A stretch of DNA of 64,000 bases, taken from Buteo buteo. Its lineage: Eukaryota > Chordata > Aves > Accipitriformes > Accipitridae. The stretch is taken from assembly GCF_964188355.1 (NCBI RefSeq), contig NC_134184.1, positions 29,888,874 through 29,952,873 of the forward strand, written 5' to 3'. The translations under genes and the position numbers were made by a program. The notes beneath the pieces are model-generated. The model was given only the letters and a program-made list of their open reading frames with translations, was not told the origin of the DNA and searched no databases. This document shows positions 1 to 13,370 of this stretch, piece by piece (position 1 is the stretch's first letter; the number at the start of each line of letters is the position of its first letter).

Positions 1-1880
1 CTGCATCAGGCTATATCAGATGCGAGCAGCCACTCCCCTGGTTAAGTAGGAGATAAAAACATGTGTGCACTGTTAATACGGGGAAAAAGGTAAATATGCC
101 ATTCGTGGATGTTCAGTTGTTTGTGTACTTCTTCTTACAACAGAGCAAGCTGCCCTTCCCAAAGTGAAGTTTGGGGTTTTCTTTATTGGGGTGTGTGTAC
201 CTGCACCTCTCGTCTCTTTGGGATTCCCCATCTTTCATCTCTGCTTCTTCCTTGCTTTAGGCCATACGCATGACTAACCTGTCCTTCCAGCTCGGTTATG
301 TTAAACACGACTCCTCCCTGAAACCATCAGCTGCAGTCCTCAGACCTGCCAGGTCGTGTGTGTTTTAGCACGAATTTCCCCCCTGGCTCCCTCCCTATCC
401 ACCTTTGCTTAATTCATTCGCAATGCAGAGTAAATATACCTTGCATATACAATGCAAGAATATACCTCCCACCCCACGATGTGCCGTGCAGGTAGAGCTG
501 GTCAGGGGATCCTCGGATCTGCAGACAGCTGGGGTAGGTAAGGCAGGTTTCCCTAGGCGCTGTGCTGTTGTCCCAATTACATCTTCTTCAAAGGAGACCT
601 CTTAGGGTGCATGTGATCCACCAAGAGCATCTAGAGCTTCTCACCATCCTGTGACCCGGCGTGCCAGCAGAAGGCCGATGGCTGCGATGCCATCTCAGCT
701 TTCTGAAATTCAGATATGTGACAAGTCAGGCTTTGGGATGGGAGGAGGTGGTGGGTTGGTGGACGAGCACTTTCAGCCACTTGGGTAGGCAAAGTTCACT
801 GGCCCTGCAGTGCTTCTGGGTGGTGATAGCAATGCAGATAGGGATTTGGGCAGGATATCCGAGTGTGGATCTCATTTATAGACACATAACCCTGCCATCA
901 GGCTCCTTCAGTGCTGATTTGTGGTGCAGGATAGGTGATGTTCAAGGGATTATCTAAAAAGTGTTGCTTAGCAAAAGAAGCTGTCTAACAAAGTAAAAAT
1001 TATCTTATCTTTACTGGGATACTTTCTAGGAGATTGCATTTATTGGAGATTCGCTGTAGGTCTATGAAATGTTTTACATTGTGAGGATTAGAGAACAATC
1101 ACTGCAGGTGAAAGGCACTAAAAGTTCAATTTGTCTCAGCCTGCAGAAATCTGTTACAATAGATCAGGTGAACGATGTCTTGGAAGTGCCCCTTTCTTTC
1201 CATTGACTATAAAGTGAGCTTAGTCTGACTGGCTCACATATGTATGCCAGAATAAGTCAAATCCCACACTAAAAGCACAATAACCAAACCTTACTCGAGC
1301 ATATGGATGTTTCTGTGTCTCCCACTACTGAACGAAGTGCTACGATCCTTGTGTTACAGGGTATGTCTATAAATACAGATCCATTTTCCAGTACTCTCTT
1401 TTTAATCCGCTCTGAATTAGAAATCCATACCCCTTTATTCCTCCATCTCCAGATTCCCCGTTTTGTCATGGAGTGCCATACCAGGGACCCGTTCTTCCCT
1501 CTCTCTGACCTCCCGTGAAAGCAGAAGATCCCCCCATGTGACAGACACATTTCCCAAGCAGAAAACTCACCTGGCCCCAAACCAACCCACCGGCGGACCC
1601 TTGTTTTACTCAGTTCCTCAGAAACTTGCTGTGGACAGGTAAAAATGAAGGGAAATGCCGTTCCCGTGCCACAGCGGGGACAGCATCAAGGAAAACAAGT
1701 GCACGGCACCCATTTGGGAGATACCCAAACTGAATGAAACAGCCCAAATGTCACAAAAGTCTTGCTCGTTCGTACATTTTAGAGCCAGGACGATGTCTAT
1801 GTGAACCCCTTTGCGGTGTGTTTGCTCTCAGCCTCTGTCCTCAGGTCCCCATGGAGTCTGGCCACTCATCCCAGCACAGG
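1..1880. other. Unique non-coding sequence
   Basis: No gene, repeat family or tandem array is recognised here. The open frames, up to about 103 codons on the minus strand near 1.3-1.6 kb, show no protein-like composition and overlap one another on both strands. One detail is a perfect consensus splice donor (CAG/GTGAGT) on the minus strand at about 1565-1573. I could not find a convincing matching acceptor, so no exon is called. Confidence 0.5.
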
Positions 1881-1884
1881 CTGG

Positions 1885-2105
1885 TGTTAAATGTCACTGG
1901 ATCACGGGGGAAGCATTTCTCCCCAGCTTCGTCCCGGGATGAACGACTGCCACGGGGTCGGGGAGGCGAGGAAAGGACCCCTTGGGCTTTTTGCACTGCT
2001 CCCACGGTCGACTCTGCTCTCCGCCAGAGGAACAAAACGCGGGGCTGCCCTCGTGTATACAAAGTGAACTGACTGACCTCCGCCACGATGAGACATCGCC
2101 GTGTT
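1885..2105. other. Short CpG-rich patch
   Basis: By hand count this roughly 220-bp stretch holds about 17 CpG dinucleotides, while the flanking kilobases are CpG-poor. It contains local runs such as CCCGGG and ACGCGG. The excess of CpG also explains the overlapping open frames of about 80-110 codons seen here on both strands, because stop codons are AT-rich. CpG retention like this marks promoters or unmethylated regulatory DNA, but it can also be a GC-rich accident. No TATA box or recognisable first exon was found. Confidence 0.35.
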
Positions 2106-2109
2106 TCCC

Positions 2110-3570
2110 AAAGCTTGGCAGGATACTCTTTGCTCTGAATCAGGGAAGATCTCAGTCCAAAGTAATGGCTTCACGGGAAGCAGCAAAAACAGACGAGGAA
2201 TACACATTACCAAAGCAGGAGGATAAACTGTGCTAGTATAGATTGTCTTTGCCCTGATTTCATTGATTCACAACAAGATGAATTACCTACCACGTCAGTA
2301 AGAAAATCACTTTCCCTTTCCCTGAATAAGTTAATCTGATATTATGTGTGTATCAGGATCTGTGCCGAGATAGCACGGGAGAGGAATGTTGGACTCTGTG
2401 ATTTGTGAATCAGCATTTGGTGCCTGGTGCCTTGTTTAAAACAGGCGCTTTTTAGGAAACATATCTATGTCTGTATTTTCTTCTATCCACAAATAGGAAA
2501 AAAAAGTGGGGAAAAAAAAAGGATACAACAACATCAATCCTTAGGAACACCAAAAATATAGGCAGCTAGAATTGATCCTTGCACCTATTCCCTAACTGTG
2601 ACTATTCTGCCATTGCCCGAAGACACCATTTCAACCACCCAATCCAGAGAAATATGGTGGGAAGAACTTCAGGGTTTTTTTCTCCACAAGGTAGGTTAAG
2701 GGGACTCACCTGAGCAGGTAGTTTTCAGGAATAAAAGCCTCTGTGAAAAGGCAACCAGTGTAAGCTGGTTTGAGGTTGTGTGCTCTTGCCCTGAGATGGA
2801 GCTGGGCAAAACCCCTTCTTCCTCAGTGGGTCCTTTTCTCTCAGCTGAACTGGCAGTGATGGGAATGATAAGGCAGGACCAAACTGGAGATAAACTGGAT
2901 GGAGGGTTTTTTTAATTTCTGTCGTTGCCAAGATACGTGAGCATCTTTTGCCTTGCACTTTCTCATGTAGAATAGTGCAAAGGACTCTAAAACCAGGTCA
3001 GAATTCTGTCCAACCAGAGTGATGTTTTTTCCTTGCTCATCCTCTCTGAAATAAATCAGTCCACACCGAAACAGGGCAACAAAGAAGCAGTCTCACTTTC
3101 TAAAAATATTGTTTTCTCTCCTTTATCTTGCATTACAGCATTGAATGAGGAACAACTGTGCTGCCTTTCAGGATGGTAAGAGCGCTGGTGGGATTAGCCT
3201 TCAGTCTAGCACCCTCCTGGTTTTTCTCTTTCCTTGGAACAGGATACAGTGCCAAAGTCATCTCTGTTTGAAGAACAAAGGACAGGATGATAAGCAATTT
3301 ATGTTATGAGTACTTTTGCAATGCTTTCTCATCCCAATTCCCGACATCCCCACATGACTCATTCTGCCTTCCTGCTGTGAGTGCTACTGGTCCTACATGT
3401 GAAATTAAACTCTGGAAAGCATTTCACAGCAAGAGGGGTTTGCTCTTTGACTTCAAGCTCTGCCTTTTGTTAGGAGGCATGCGTTTCGTTCCTGTTTAAA
3501 AGCTAACTGGTTTCGCTTGCTAAACCTGCTCTTATTTATAAGCAAAGCTGCTCTTGCAAAATATGAATCA
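2110..3570. other. Unique non-coding sequence
   Basis: No gene or repeat is recognised. Short A-runs occur near 2500-2520. An exon-like segment on the minus strand at 2710-2740 is listed separately. Confidence 0.5.
2710..2740 (-). other. Exon-like 31-nt segment with strong splice signals
   Basis: Read on the minus strand, a pyrimidine-rich acceptor (TTGCCTTTTCACAG) is followed by 31 nt and then a perfect donor (CTCAG/GTGAGT). The length is not a multiple of three. No homology is recognised, and a segment this short can arise by chance in 64 kb, so this is only a candidate for a lncRNA or untranslated exon. Confidence 0.12.
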
Positions 3571-3574
3571 TCAA

Positions 3575-3720
3575 AGCTCAGAGACTGAAAGGGTACATGA
3601 GGTTACCCACTCCACTCCTTTGCCAGGGCAAGCTCATACACAGCTGTCTATTCTGTGTCCGGTGTAGTAAACACTTGAAACAATAGGATATCCAGCACTT
3701 ATTTGGGACATTTTTGGCTG
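3575..3720 (-). repeat. Possible very old CR1 LINE scrap
   Basis: The plus strand reads like the reverse complement of an old CR1 3' region. It has a 'gactgaaagggta...gaggt.a.ccactccactcctttgccagggcaagctcata' type block followed by a phrase resembling the 'taaacacttgaa' portion. In bird and reptile CR1s the equivalent text runs 'ttggaaaggacct..gaggtcatctagtccactcc.ctgcc...gcagg'. The match is diffuse and judged from memory only. Confidence 0.35.
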
Positions 3721-3724
3721 AAGA

Positions 3725-6700
3725 AGCAAATGATGACTTCTGTCACATTTCTCCTAGTTTTACCTTTTAAGATCCTGTAGCACCTGTATGTGCAAAACTT
3801 AGTATCGAACTAGCATAAATACGAAACTCACAAAGAGGAGAAAACAAATGGCTCGACAAGGCGCAGGCGCTGTGTTAGGTGTAATGAAATGGCTAAAAAG
3901 GCTGTTTTTTCTGGAATCTACACTAACCTCTTATCCACTTAGACCTCCCTGTCACTGTTCCATCTGCAACATTCACTGTAGTTTGTTAAAATTAAATCAG
4001 GCTTTTTGTTCCTGTGGTCTATCCATGACGTATTTTCCTTCTTCTCTTAAATCAAATCTCACAGAGAACTCATTTTACTTGTACTCAGATCAAGTTCTCC
4101 GTTAGAAAAGACTGTCCATTTTTCAGTACTGCTAATGTGGGCTTCGATTTACTTTTGTCCTGCTCCGCTTTGGGTGCATTGGATTCTCTCTCTTTCAATA
4201 CAACTGATTTAATCTCCTCCTCTTCCCTGCTTGAGGCATCTGGGACCAATTGGAATGAATTTATACTCCTCTTTGGTTTCACACTTTTGCCTCATTTTCT
4301 GATGTTGTCTAGACAGACGGAGAGTTTTGTATTTTCTTTTCTAGAGCTCTTAGCACGGTGACAGCTTCAATTTTTATGTGTGCTATTGGTGTGATTTAGG
4401 AGTTTTGTATTTTTCCCCCATTAGCTGTCAGTGTCAATCTTTTCCCTGTGCCAGAAATGTTCCTTTCCTCCTGTGACATTAGCTGTAATATGTCACAGTT
4501 TGCATATTGTTTAGAACTGTGTTACAGCTTCATTCTGACTTGCTATGAATACTCAGTCATCACATTTTGCTTTACGACTTCATTGAGCCAAGCTCCTATG
4601 TGTAGGTATAGATTTAAATACATGGTTACATTTGGGTAAAACAAATGGTTTTAAACAGGTGTTTAAATATATAGTTAAAGGAGCTTTGCAGAACTGAGAC
4701 TATACACTGTAGTGACACTAAATGGTTTAAAAGACAGGACCATGAGCCTCATTTCTATTTTTGCTCATCCCAAGGCCCTTTCACAAAACAGGGTCACCGC
4801 AAATTAGAATTTGCAATCCCTTATTTTAGCTTGAGCATATTCCAAAGACTCAGAACAATAAAATCAACCTCAGACATCCTGGGCAATAGAGTTCTACAAA
4901 GCGGCATTGGTGAGGCAACACCAGGTGGAGTTTATTAAACTGTGACTTCTTATTGAGCTCTGGAGCAATTAGATGCTCTCGGCAGATTGGCAGGGCTGGG
5001 GGGGCGGTTTTAGCCAATTTTTTCCCTGTGTTGTTTATTAAATCATAAATCTACTGACTGGGATCATAGAAACGTGTACAGCTTTCAACACATTGCATCG
5101 TGGTTTGCAAGGGAAGGTCAGCGATGGCTCTTACACGCAGAATTGCACTGTATAGGAATACGTGTTATTAAATGTAGTCTGAGATCATTTTAAAGCAATT
5201 TTGCATTAAGAAAAAACAAGCCTATAGTAACTTAACTACAGAAATACATATATGCAGTAAATATATGCAAGCATATATACAAGTGTCATAATGCCTTGAG
5301 AGAGCCAGTCTGTACCCTTCTGTTCTGTTGATGTATGAGAAATGTAACTCATCTTTAAAAAAGGCTGATGTGTCCATTTTTGGCCATGCTGGATTTCATA
5401 GCATCCTGCAGACATAGATGGATTAGTGTTTGATCTCATTCTGTTTTCTAGGTGGCACTGGCAATCTGTGCTATAAATTCATGTGGTGCCTGGAGGGTCT
5501 CTTTCATTTTATTCATTTGAGTTTCCCACTAGCAGTTCTGGTTCAAGCTACAAACCTGCAAAGCAAACCAATTTGTAACCTAGACAAATTGCAGAACTGA
5601 CATCCCACAAAAGGAGCCCAGGAGGCGGTGAACATATTCTGAAGCCCTGAAATTAAAAAAGAGCAAAGAAAGAAAACAGGCTTAAAAAAAAAAAAGTGTA
5701 AATGTTTAATTTCTTTCAGTGCTGTCTTAAAATAGAGCCATCCCACAGCTTAAATAAAACTATTAGAAACAATTAGTTCCACAACAGGGTACACCATTTA
5801 TCTGCAACTGTTTAAGGTTAGAAACACTGCCTCTGTCTTGTAACGGATTGGGACAGAACCGTAATATTCATTGGGAGATTGTGCATGTGTGTAAGTACCT
5901 ACATGCATACACATATGTATCTATATGAGTGAAAATGGATGTGTATGTATGCATGAGTTTATAAGTGATTCAGGTATGTCCTGACACGTATGTTTATATA
6001 TCTAAGTCAAGGAAAATAAATTTGTGTGTGTATATGAAATCCAAAGATATAATTGCATATCTCTTCCTACTCTCCCTGTGGACATTTCTATGCTTATTTT
6101 CCATGATAGAGTGTCAGTTAGAATGATAAGGGTTGGCTCCTCTTCTCTTGGAAGTAGGACCAATAGCTTGATGCTGCCTCTGATACCGTGACAGATGTGG
6201 TGGTATATCTATGGAGGAAGCACTCCAAATGCTGGTGTACGCAATAAAGAACAAGCAAAGATACCACCATCCTTAGTCATGTACTTACATACCAAAACTG
6301 CATCCATTTTTGTAAAACAAAAAGTCCAGCAAATACCATCCAATCAATCCATCCAACGTACCACCAGCTGATGGCAAGTCAGAACAGACGTAGCTCTCTG
6401 TCCATCCTCCACCATGCCCGTACAGCTGGCTGAGCAAAACACAAGCGATGTAACATAAATGCTGCTCTCTTCAATACTCCTACCCTGGGTAGTCACCCAG
6501 ACCAACTTAGTCCTGCTGGGAGGACCTCCCACCCTTCCAAAGGCACAACTGCTTCTCAAAATCACCCTTCTCTGCGTTTTCCTCCCCTTCACAGGGTGAG
6601 GAAGCCCAGAAAGAGCACACTCCTCGCCCCATCTTCATGCTCACTCGTCGAGATGCGTTTGCCAGGCTTGCTCAATCATACAGAAGAGAGCTGGCTCAGA

Positions 6701-9175
6701 AGCTGACAGCAGAATTACCGGGGAGTTTCAGAACATCTAGTCAATCAAAGGTTTACACCTGAGTTTGCAGGGCTTCAGGAACTGGGGGAATTATTCTCTA
6801 TAACACCAACGAGCTTTTTGTCACGACGCTGAGCAACAGCACAGATGCGACCAGGAGCTATCAAAGGATTAGCAATAGCTTACACACAGCCTCAAGCTCC
6901 CTGTGCAAGTACAAGCCCTGGCTACAGGAGGTAACACTAGCAATATTTTTCGTTTTAGAATGGCCTGGGTGGCGTGACAGAAATACTCCCTGGTAGATAC
7001 TGCTGGTGGGTGACGTACTTTCCGACATTACTAGTGGGAACTGGATGGACAAAAGGACCACCCATTTTGAAGCACTGCCATTAATCTCCCAACTGTAGGT
7101 GTCCATCTAATATTTAATCTCTCAGCTGGAGTTGCTCTGTAAGGGTGAACTCACTCCTGGAATCGTTCAGCTTGGCTCCGCTCTATTCAGATTCTGGACG
7201 AGCATCAGCATATTGGAAGGAGCGCCTGGTTGATATAATAATTCAACAAAAGAGGATTGTCTCCTGTGACAAACTAGGCTGCAGGATAAGTTAAATAGTG
7301 TATTTAAAAAACTAGAGCCAGAGGAAAGCAAGCCAGCCAGGTGAAAGTCTTAAACTCTGGAACGTAAATCAAGTCTCAGAAGGCGAGAACAAATAGTGGC
7401 AGAGCTGGAATCTGCGAGGGATGATCATTACCGTAATTGTGTGGATAAGAGATGGATGGATAGCTGCACACTGGAACGATCTCTTTCCACTAAATACCCT
7501 TTCCTAACACTGGCACAAAGTCCATTAACATCACTGGAAAATTTCCTATTGACACAATGAGCCTCAGAACAGGCTTATCATTACTATCCCTGGACAAGAA
7601 TTAAACTTCAAGCCTGCACTAATAGTAAAGAGGTAGTACAGTTGTCTACACTGATGTAAATAGGTACATGAAATCAGACGTCCTGAGAGCCCGAAGACCC
7701 GTCAGTTCTTTGCAATGGTTCTGTCTCCCATCAGAAAAGTGTTTCACTTCATCAAATATCCTTTGGAGAGAGAATCCCAGGGGTCTATTTAATCAGGTCT
7801 TATGAGTTTTCGGGGAATATGAAACTATGTGGAAGACAGAATAGTCTCGCAGCTGGTTTCTAAGGCATAACGCAGAGGATCAGCTCTGCTGAATGCTAGC
7901 AGGGCTCAGTACTGCTCCGTTCTGGATTTTGGGGCTGTGCGGCAAGCTGCTCCATTGCCGTGGGACTGAGGGTGGGCAGAAGTGAGAAGGGCGGTCCCAG
8001 TTCTTTCCCAGTAAAAGTTCAGCCCATCTTTATTTTCAGTTATTCCATCAACCTTCTTTTCCCTTTTGGTGGCCCTGCCTGCAGGAAATGAAGACGGAAG
8101 CTGCCGTCTCTTTCAAGCCAGGCCATTGGTGGCTCTCAGTAAACAGTCCCTTCTACTGGTGCCAAATATCGTAAGAAAGGGCTATTGTGAAAGAGCAAGT
8201 CAAGGTGAGATCAGACACCCTGGCTTAATTGCTGCTCCAGTTTTGCAAAAGCTCTCCTCACAATCGCAAGACTTGTTTTTGAAGCAGGACAGCAGCTAAG
8301 AGGAAGGACTCTCCAGCTCGTTTTCAGGAAACAGATGGAGGATTGGGCTCGTACTGTAGGTCTTGATAAATTGTACAGGATACTGCTGAACGCTCGGTTC
8401 ATGGACTGCATTAGCCTTGACAGATCGCCCTTCCCAACAGATGATAACGCAGCACTTAGCATCCCTCCTCTGCTTTGCTAGATCGCTTCCTCAGGAGGAG
8501 CTGAAAGCCGGGAGAGCTGGCAGCAAGGTCCTGCCATCCCAGAATTCCCGTGCCTGCCGTGCACATCGCTCTGCAGGCTGCACAGCCTCCCCGCGCCGGA
8601 GCAGGGTCTTCGTCTTGTCCTTGGAGCGAGGGCCAGAGAGGATCAGCAGTGCAGGTGTCAGCCCCATCCTCAGCCTGGTGTTCTTCCTCTGGTTATAGAG
8701 GATGATTAGATCTCTTATCGTAAGAGAGGGTGGAGACACTTTTGAGATAGACGGGAGGTTATTGTTCTTTAGGTCCAAATTACATCTGCGCCCCTGTAGG
8801 CAGTATCAGCGCTAAGGGACAAGACAGCACCTGCCCCAGAGAGTTTATGGTATTTGTGACGGTTAGAGGCTGCGTGGAAGAAAAGCTGGCGAGCAGAGGC
8901 ACAAAGATCTGCTGGGACCCTCATGCTCAAGGTTTCTTTTCATTGGAAACCAGGATGGGGGAGTGGAGAGAAGGAAGAAGGATGATGGGGGCTGTGCCCT
9001 ATCGGGAAGGGGTGCACAGCTGGGGGCACATCTGGCCTGGGGGTCCAGGAGCCCTCCATCCCCCGTCTTCTACAGAAACAGCCGGAGGATGAGGGAGCTG
9101 TCAAAGAGGGCTGGGACCTGACCCGGTTGGCTCTGGCCACTTAGCGGTACCCAGCCCTTGTACTGGTGCTTCCAG
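3725..9175. other. Unique, mostly AT-rich non-coding sequence
   Basis: No gene is recognised. An A-run lies near 5683-5695. A cryptically simple TGTA/CATA-rich stretch covers about 5885-6045. A modest CpG cluster lies near 8540-8640. Open frames up to about 95 codons near 8.2-8.8 kb run on both strands and are not protein-like. Confidence 0.5.
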
Positions 9176-9180
9176 GGGTT

Positions 9181-9260
9181 TCCCATAATTGCTACAGGGT
9201 TGTGCCCTTTACAGTTCATCTTCCATAATTGCTGCGGGGATGTGCCCTTGACAGCTTATC
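9181..9260. repeat. 40-bp tandem duplication, two copies
   Basis: Copy 1 (9181-9220) and copy 2 (9221-9260) both read 'cataattgct.c.ggg.tgtgccctt.acag' and align end to end without gaps. By hand they differ at about 7 of 40 positions, roughly 82% identity. This is an old local duplication of unique sequence with no sign of coding function. Confidence 0.85.
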
Positions 9261-9882
9261 TGCCCTGTCTTGACAGGTACTTAAAACTGCTCAGAACCAG
9301 AGTGGCAGTAATGTAGTATATCCTCATCCCATCATAAAGATATCTGAGAGTTTCAGCCCCTCGTTTGGCACTATTTGTCATAACAATTTAATAAAATACT
9401 GTGGTATATATAGGTTTTTTTTGCATGCTTGTCTTAATGTAATGCTGAACACAACTGAGAGAACCAAGACATGAACTCAAAGGAGAAGTTCAGAGGCTAA
9501 GAGCAGCTTTTAAGCCTCAGGAAATGCTGAAATGGAAACAAAGCAGGAATTGTCAAACATGTAGGAAATAATTTCTGCTTCAAATTCATTGAAGACATTG
9601 GAATTACTCCGAAGAGGAGCCGGTCCATTAAATCAGATAAGAGTGGCTGCACTGAGTCCAATCAAAAGCCCATCAAGACAGTATCATGTCTTTGACAGTT
9701 ATCGGTAGCTGAAAAAGAATAAAAGAAAGAGGGCAAGCAGAGGGGAGCTACCTAACCTCTAATAAAATCTGTACGTTAGGGAATTCTGGAGCTATTCTCC
9801 ACAGTGAGTCCACCTTACCCTTTCAGGCCCAATGTTCACAGTCTCTTTCATTGACCTGTTTGTACTTTGGGCATTCCATAAG

Positions 9883-9927
9883 TTTATGGCAGTGAATTTA
9901 TGGCAGTGAAAAATTTATGGCAGTGAC
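9883..9927. repeat. 14-bp tandem repeat, three copies
   Basis: The unit TTTATGGCAGTGAA occurs at 9883-9896 and directly after at 9897-9910. After a 3-base AAA spacer it occurs again at 9914-9927 with the last base changed to C. The first two copies are identical. This is a micro-minisatellite produced by slippage. Confidence 0.9.
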
Positions 9928-9984
9928 TCTCCTCGCTGACTTAAGCGCTGTGTGAAAGAGTGTTTCCTTTAGTTTGCTTGAAAT

Positions 9985-10290
9985 GTTCTACCTGATCATT
10001 TAATTCGGTGTCCCCTGCTCCTCCCCTGCAGTGAGCAATTGCACACCTCCTGACCTATCTGGAAAGCTGCATGATTTTAGATTTCACCTCATTCTCTTTT
10101 CCAGACTGAAGAATCCCAGCCTATTTACTTTCTCCGTAAATATGAGCTGATCACCTTTCTGTCTCCAACTATGCCTTTCCTATAGTTTGACTGTAAGGCA
10201 CTCAAGAACATAACAGAGTCCTGCCCCATCTGTATAAAGGACCTTGCACATGAGTGTTGCCTTCTTCTGACCCGGCTGACATTACAGACA
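9985..10290 (-). repeat. Ancient CR1 LINE fragment (3' ORF2 region)
   Basis: The plus strand matches the reverse complement of the old amniote CR1 3' coding/UTR region. In order it shows 'ggtgtcccct', 'gcatgattttaga', 'tcattctcttttccagactgaagaatcccagcctattta.tttctcc', and further on 'tgatcacctttctgtc' with 'ctttcctatag'. In CR1 these correspond to codons for the conserved C-terminal part of ORF2 just upstream of the 3' UTR. The copy is 5'-truncated, heavily mutated and non-functional. CR1 family membership is fairly secure, but the subfamily cannot be assigned without a library search. Confidence 0.65.
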
Positions 10291-10299
10291 GTCAGGAGG

Positions 10300-13200
10300 A
10301 AAGCGCAAGATGCAGAATTTCTGTAGATAGAATTTATGCAAATGGGTACAGTTTCTGCATTGCGGACTGGAAAAAAAGATAATTTTGCCATCTCTGCCCC
10401 TCCACCAGTGATGTCATCTATTTCTGGTTACCACAGGCAATGCAGCAGCCCGGTGACATTGCATTGTTCAAGGTTGGACAGGGCAGAATTAATAGCAGGA
10501 GATACTTTAATGAAAACCGAGCACCAGGAAAGGAGTGATGCATTTGGATTTGCTTTATAGCCTAAGATGCAAAGCAGGTAGGAATACCCTGGACCCATTC
10601 CAGCTGCATTGCACAGCAGTGTCCAAAGTTATCAGCACTAAAGAGCCCTTTTATTTTACGAGCCATGCCTCAGTAGGCAGGAGAACTTGTTCAGTGGGCT
10701 CGAAGCCAAAAGGCCCAACCGTCTGACTTTCCGAAGCTGATGTTTACTGTCCCTTGTATCACAAAGCTGCTGCCTGGAGAGCAGCTGGCCGGAGGTGTCT
10801 GGAACAATCCCAGCCACCGTTTCATAAGAAACTCTTTCTACATCTCTGCTTTCCCACAAAGGCTCATATTTTACGATTGCTGGTGGGCAGGAGGCTGATG
10901 AAATGCATAGCTGATCTGAAAACATAAAAAGGCAAGATTTAAAAATTATACCAGTCACGGTTAGGCCTGTGAAATAAATAACACACACAGTCATTGTGCA
11001 AGGAGGAACAACAAACTCGCTGCCCCCTCCACCGGCTGGTTTCCTGTCTGTGGTGTAATGGGTGGGAGTCTGGGTGGTAAATTTACACCTCGCTAAAAAC
11101 CAGATTATAAATTCATTGTCCTCTCCCTTCCTCCCCCTCTTCCACGTCCTCTCCAGAATTAAGAGCTGGATTGTACCAGAATCATTTTAACTACATGCTT
11201 ATTTTTTAAAAGCCTCAAACTTCACTTTCTTGTGCTCAAGAAGCAAGGTTTTCTGAAACAGAACACAGCAATGGGGTGAAATGCAGTGAAATGCAGTAGT
11301 GTCAGCTTTGACACCCTGGAAGCCGTGAACTCTACCTCTCTCCTGGAGGTGCAGTTTGGGCAGAGGAGCTCAGGAGTGAAACCAAATGCTGGATTTGGAT
11401 CTCCCATGCTCTCAGCCTGGCAGACAAGCACCCTCCCAAAACCAAACTGAAAAGCAATGAAAGCTGGTGAGTCAGTAATTACTCATCAGCCACATGCGTG
11501 CTGCCCTCTCCGTGCCACCTCCTTTGGCCCTAGGTCACGGGTCGGGGAACCTCCTGGAGGGTCACAGACCTGCTGTGTGGCCCTTTTTTACCTCTGCTGA
11601 TGGCAGCCACCATCGTACGTGTCCTACAGCCCACCTGCGTGGATCTGTCTGGGCACGAATGCCGCGGCTGCCCCTTCTGTCCGCAAAATGTTGGTAACAT
11701 TGACCGGGGGTCACTAGCGCTCAGGGGGATCTTGAGGCTGACCAGAAGGAAAGCAGATTACAAAGGTGATTTCAAAAGTTGTGCTGGGAGTGAAAGGCCA
11801 GCTCCTTTCCCTCTGACTCTCCTCTGATGCTCGCAGACCACGCCAGCAAATAAACAAAAGTATTGCTTAGGCTCCGAGTCCCAGGTGTTCAGTTTATCCC
11901 AATCGGTTGGTTGAGGGTGCCTCACCTTGTTATGAACTGAACACCAAAAATCTCCAAATGCTTAAGACCCGTAGATCGCCTGATACATTTCCTGGAGAAC
12001 CAACAGAGCAAGGGAAAGAGCTGGCAGTGGTCCCATTTGCTTTTTGACACATTGGGGTTGTGCAGATAAGAGACAAAGACGTTGGATTTTCTGCCTCGCT
12101 TTCTTCACCACGAGAGAAGACTCAGCAGCCCGGTGCCGTTGCGGGGTTGAGATATTTATATGGATGCTCCACTTGGGAGGTAGGTCTGAGCTGCTTGTGA
12201 GCCACCCTCACCTGCTGACCATCTTCTAGCAGATGAGAAATGGACTTCAGCATAAACAAGACCAGGGTCCCATTTTGCTAGAAGGATTCCCTCAAACGTG
12301 AGGAAATAGGTCAAATGAGGAAAACACAATGTTTTAGAAGAACTCCAACCTCCTGGGGCTACCGCAGCTCCCCGAATATTGCCGTGCATTGCAATGGCGA
12401 GACAATTATCAACAGGGTTGCTCCTCAGAGACAAACAGAGGCAACAAGGTTTATTTCGGTGGTTACGGGGGCAGCCTGTGTGTATGATTCATGACAGATA
12501 CGCTTATCTACTGGGAACTTCTTTGAATAGCTAAAAATTCGTTCCAGTTGATACGTTCACTGGTGATGATAAGCGTAAAGGGAAACCAAGTGCACTATTT
12601 TCATTCCTGTCTGAGTACTTGTGTTTTCCACATAAAGAGACGTGAAGGTGCTGCTTTGCAACCTTCTCTCCTCCCCGGGGACCGGAGGAGAGTATGGTTG
12701 CTTTTAATCGAGTGAACTGTTGCCAGTGCACAATCCAGAAGTCTCCAGCTACCCTGGCGAGCGGCCAGACAAACAAGATTGCTCCATTTTGAGCCTCAAG
12801 TGTCACCGAAGTGTGACATATTAGCAAGAATAGCCTTAGATAGAAAATATAGCTCGACCTGTGACTCAGCAAGCTGGGGAGCAGAAGTCTCTCGCTCTGT
12901 CTCCTCATTTTTACAGTCTGGGAGAATCTCTGTTTCTGATACCGTGGACCTCATCTTAGCAGTGAAATTGCTCTCTGAGCAACCTTCTTAATTACATCAC
13001 ATATGGCCCTCTGCTCCCTTTCACTGATAATCACCCCAGCACCTTGTGGCTAACAAGCAGATGCAGCTTTTGCTTCCATGGGAAGCACCGTTAGAGAAGT
13101 ATTAATGTACTTTGGCTTTCTGTAATATAATGAGGGGTTTATTGTTCTTTGTATAAAGTTGACCATGGATTTCCGCTCTTATTTTTTATTTCACTCCAGC

Positions 13201-13365
13201 CCACCCATCTGTTCTCCTTCTCTGCGGTGGAAATAAAGGAGGTAGGTTGGCATCTGGTTAGCCAGTGCTTCCCAGACCAGCACTGGCTCATCTCCAGTTT
13301 CAGGGTTCTTGCTCCTGTACCCAGCCTTCAGATGTGTTCAGTGCTACGGTATGCTACGTTACACT
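10300..13365. other. Unique non-coding sequence
   Basis: No gene or repeat is recognised. Open frames of about 112 codons (10.66-10.99 kb, minus) and about 125 codons (12.53-12.91 kb, minus) were read through and show no domain, signal peptide or low-complexity protein signature that would support coding. Confidence 0.5.
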
Positions 13366-13370
13366 GCATT

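Noticed and set aside
10336..10343. POU octamers ATGCAAAT at 10336, 55002 and 59957
   Set aside because: Isolated octamers are expected a few times by chance in 64 kb on both strands, and only the one beside TAATTA at 47.8 kb was kept.
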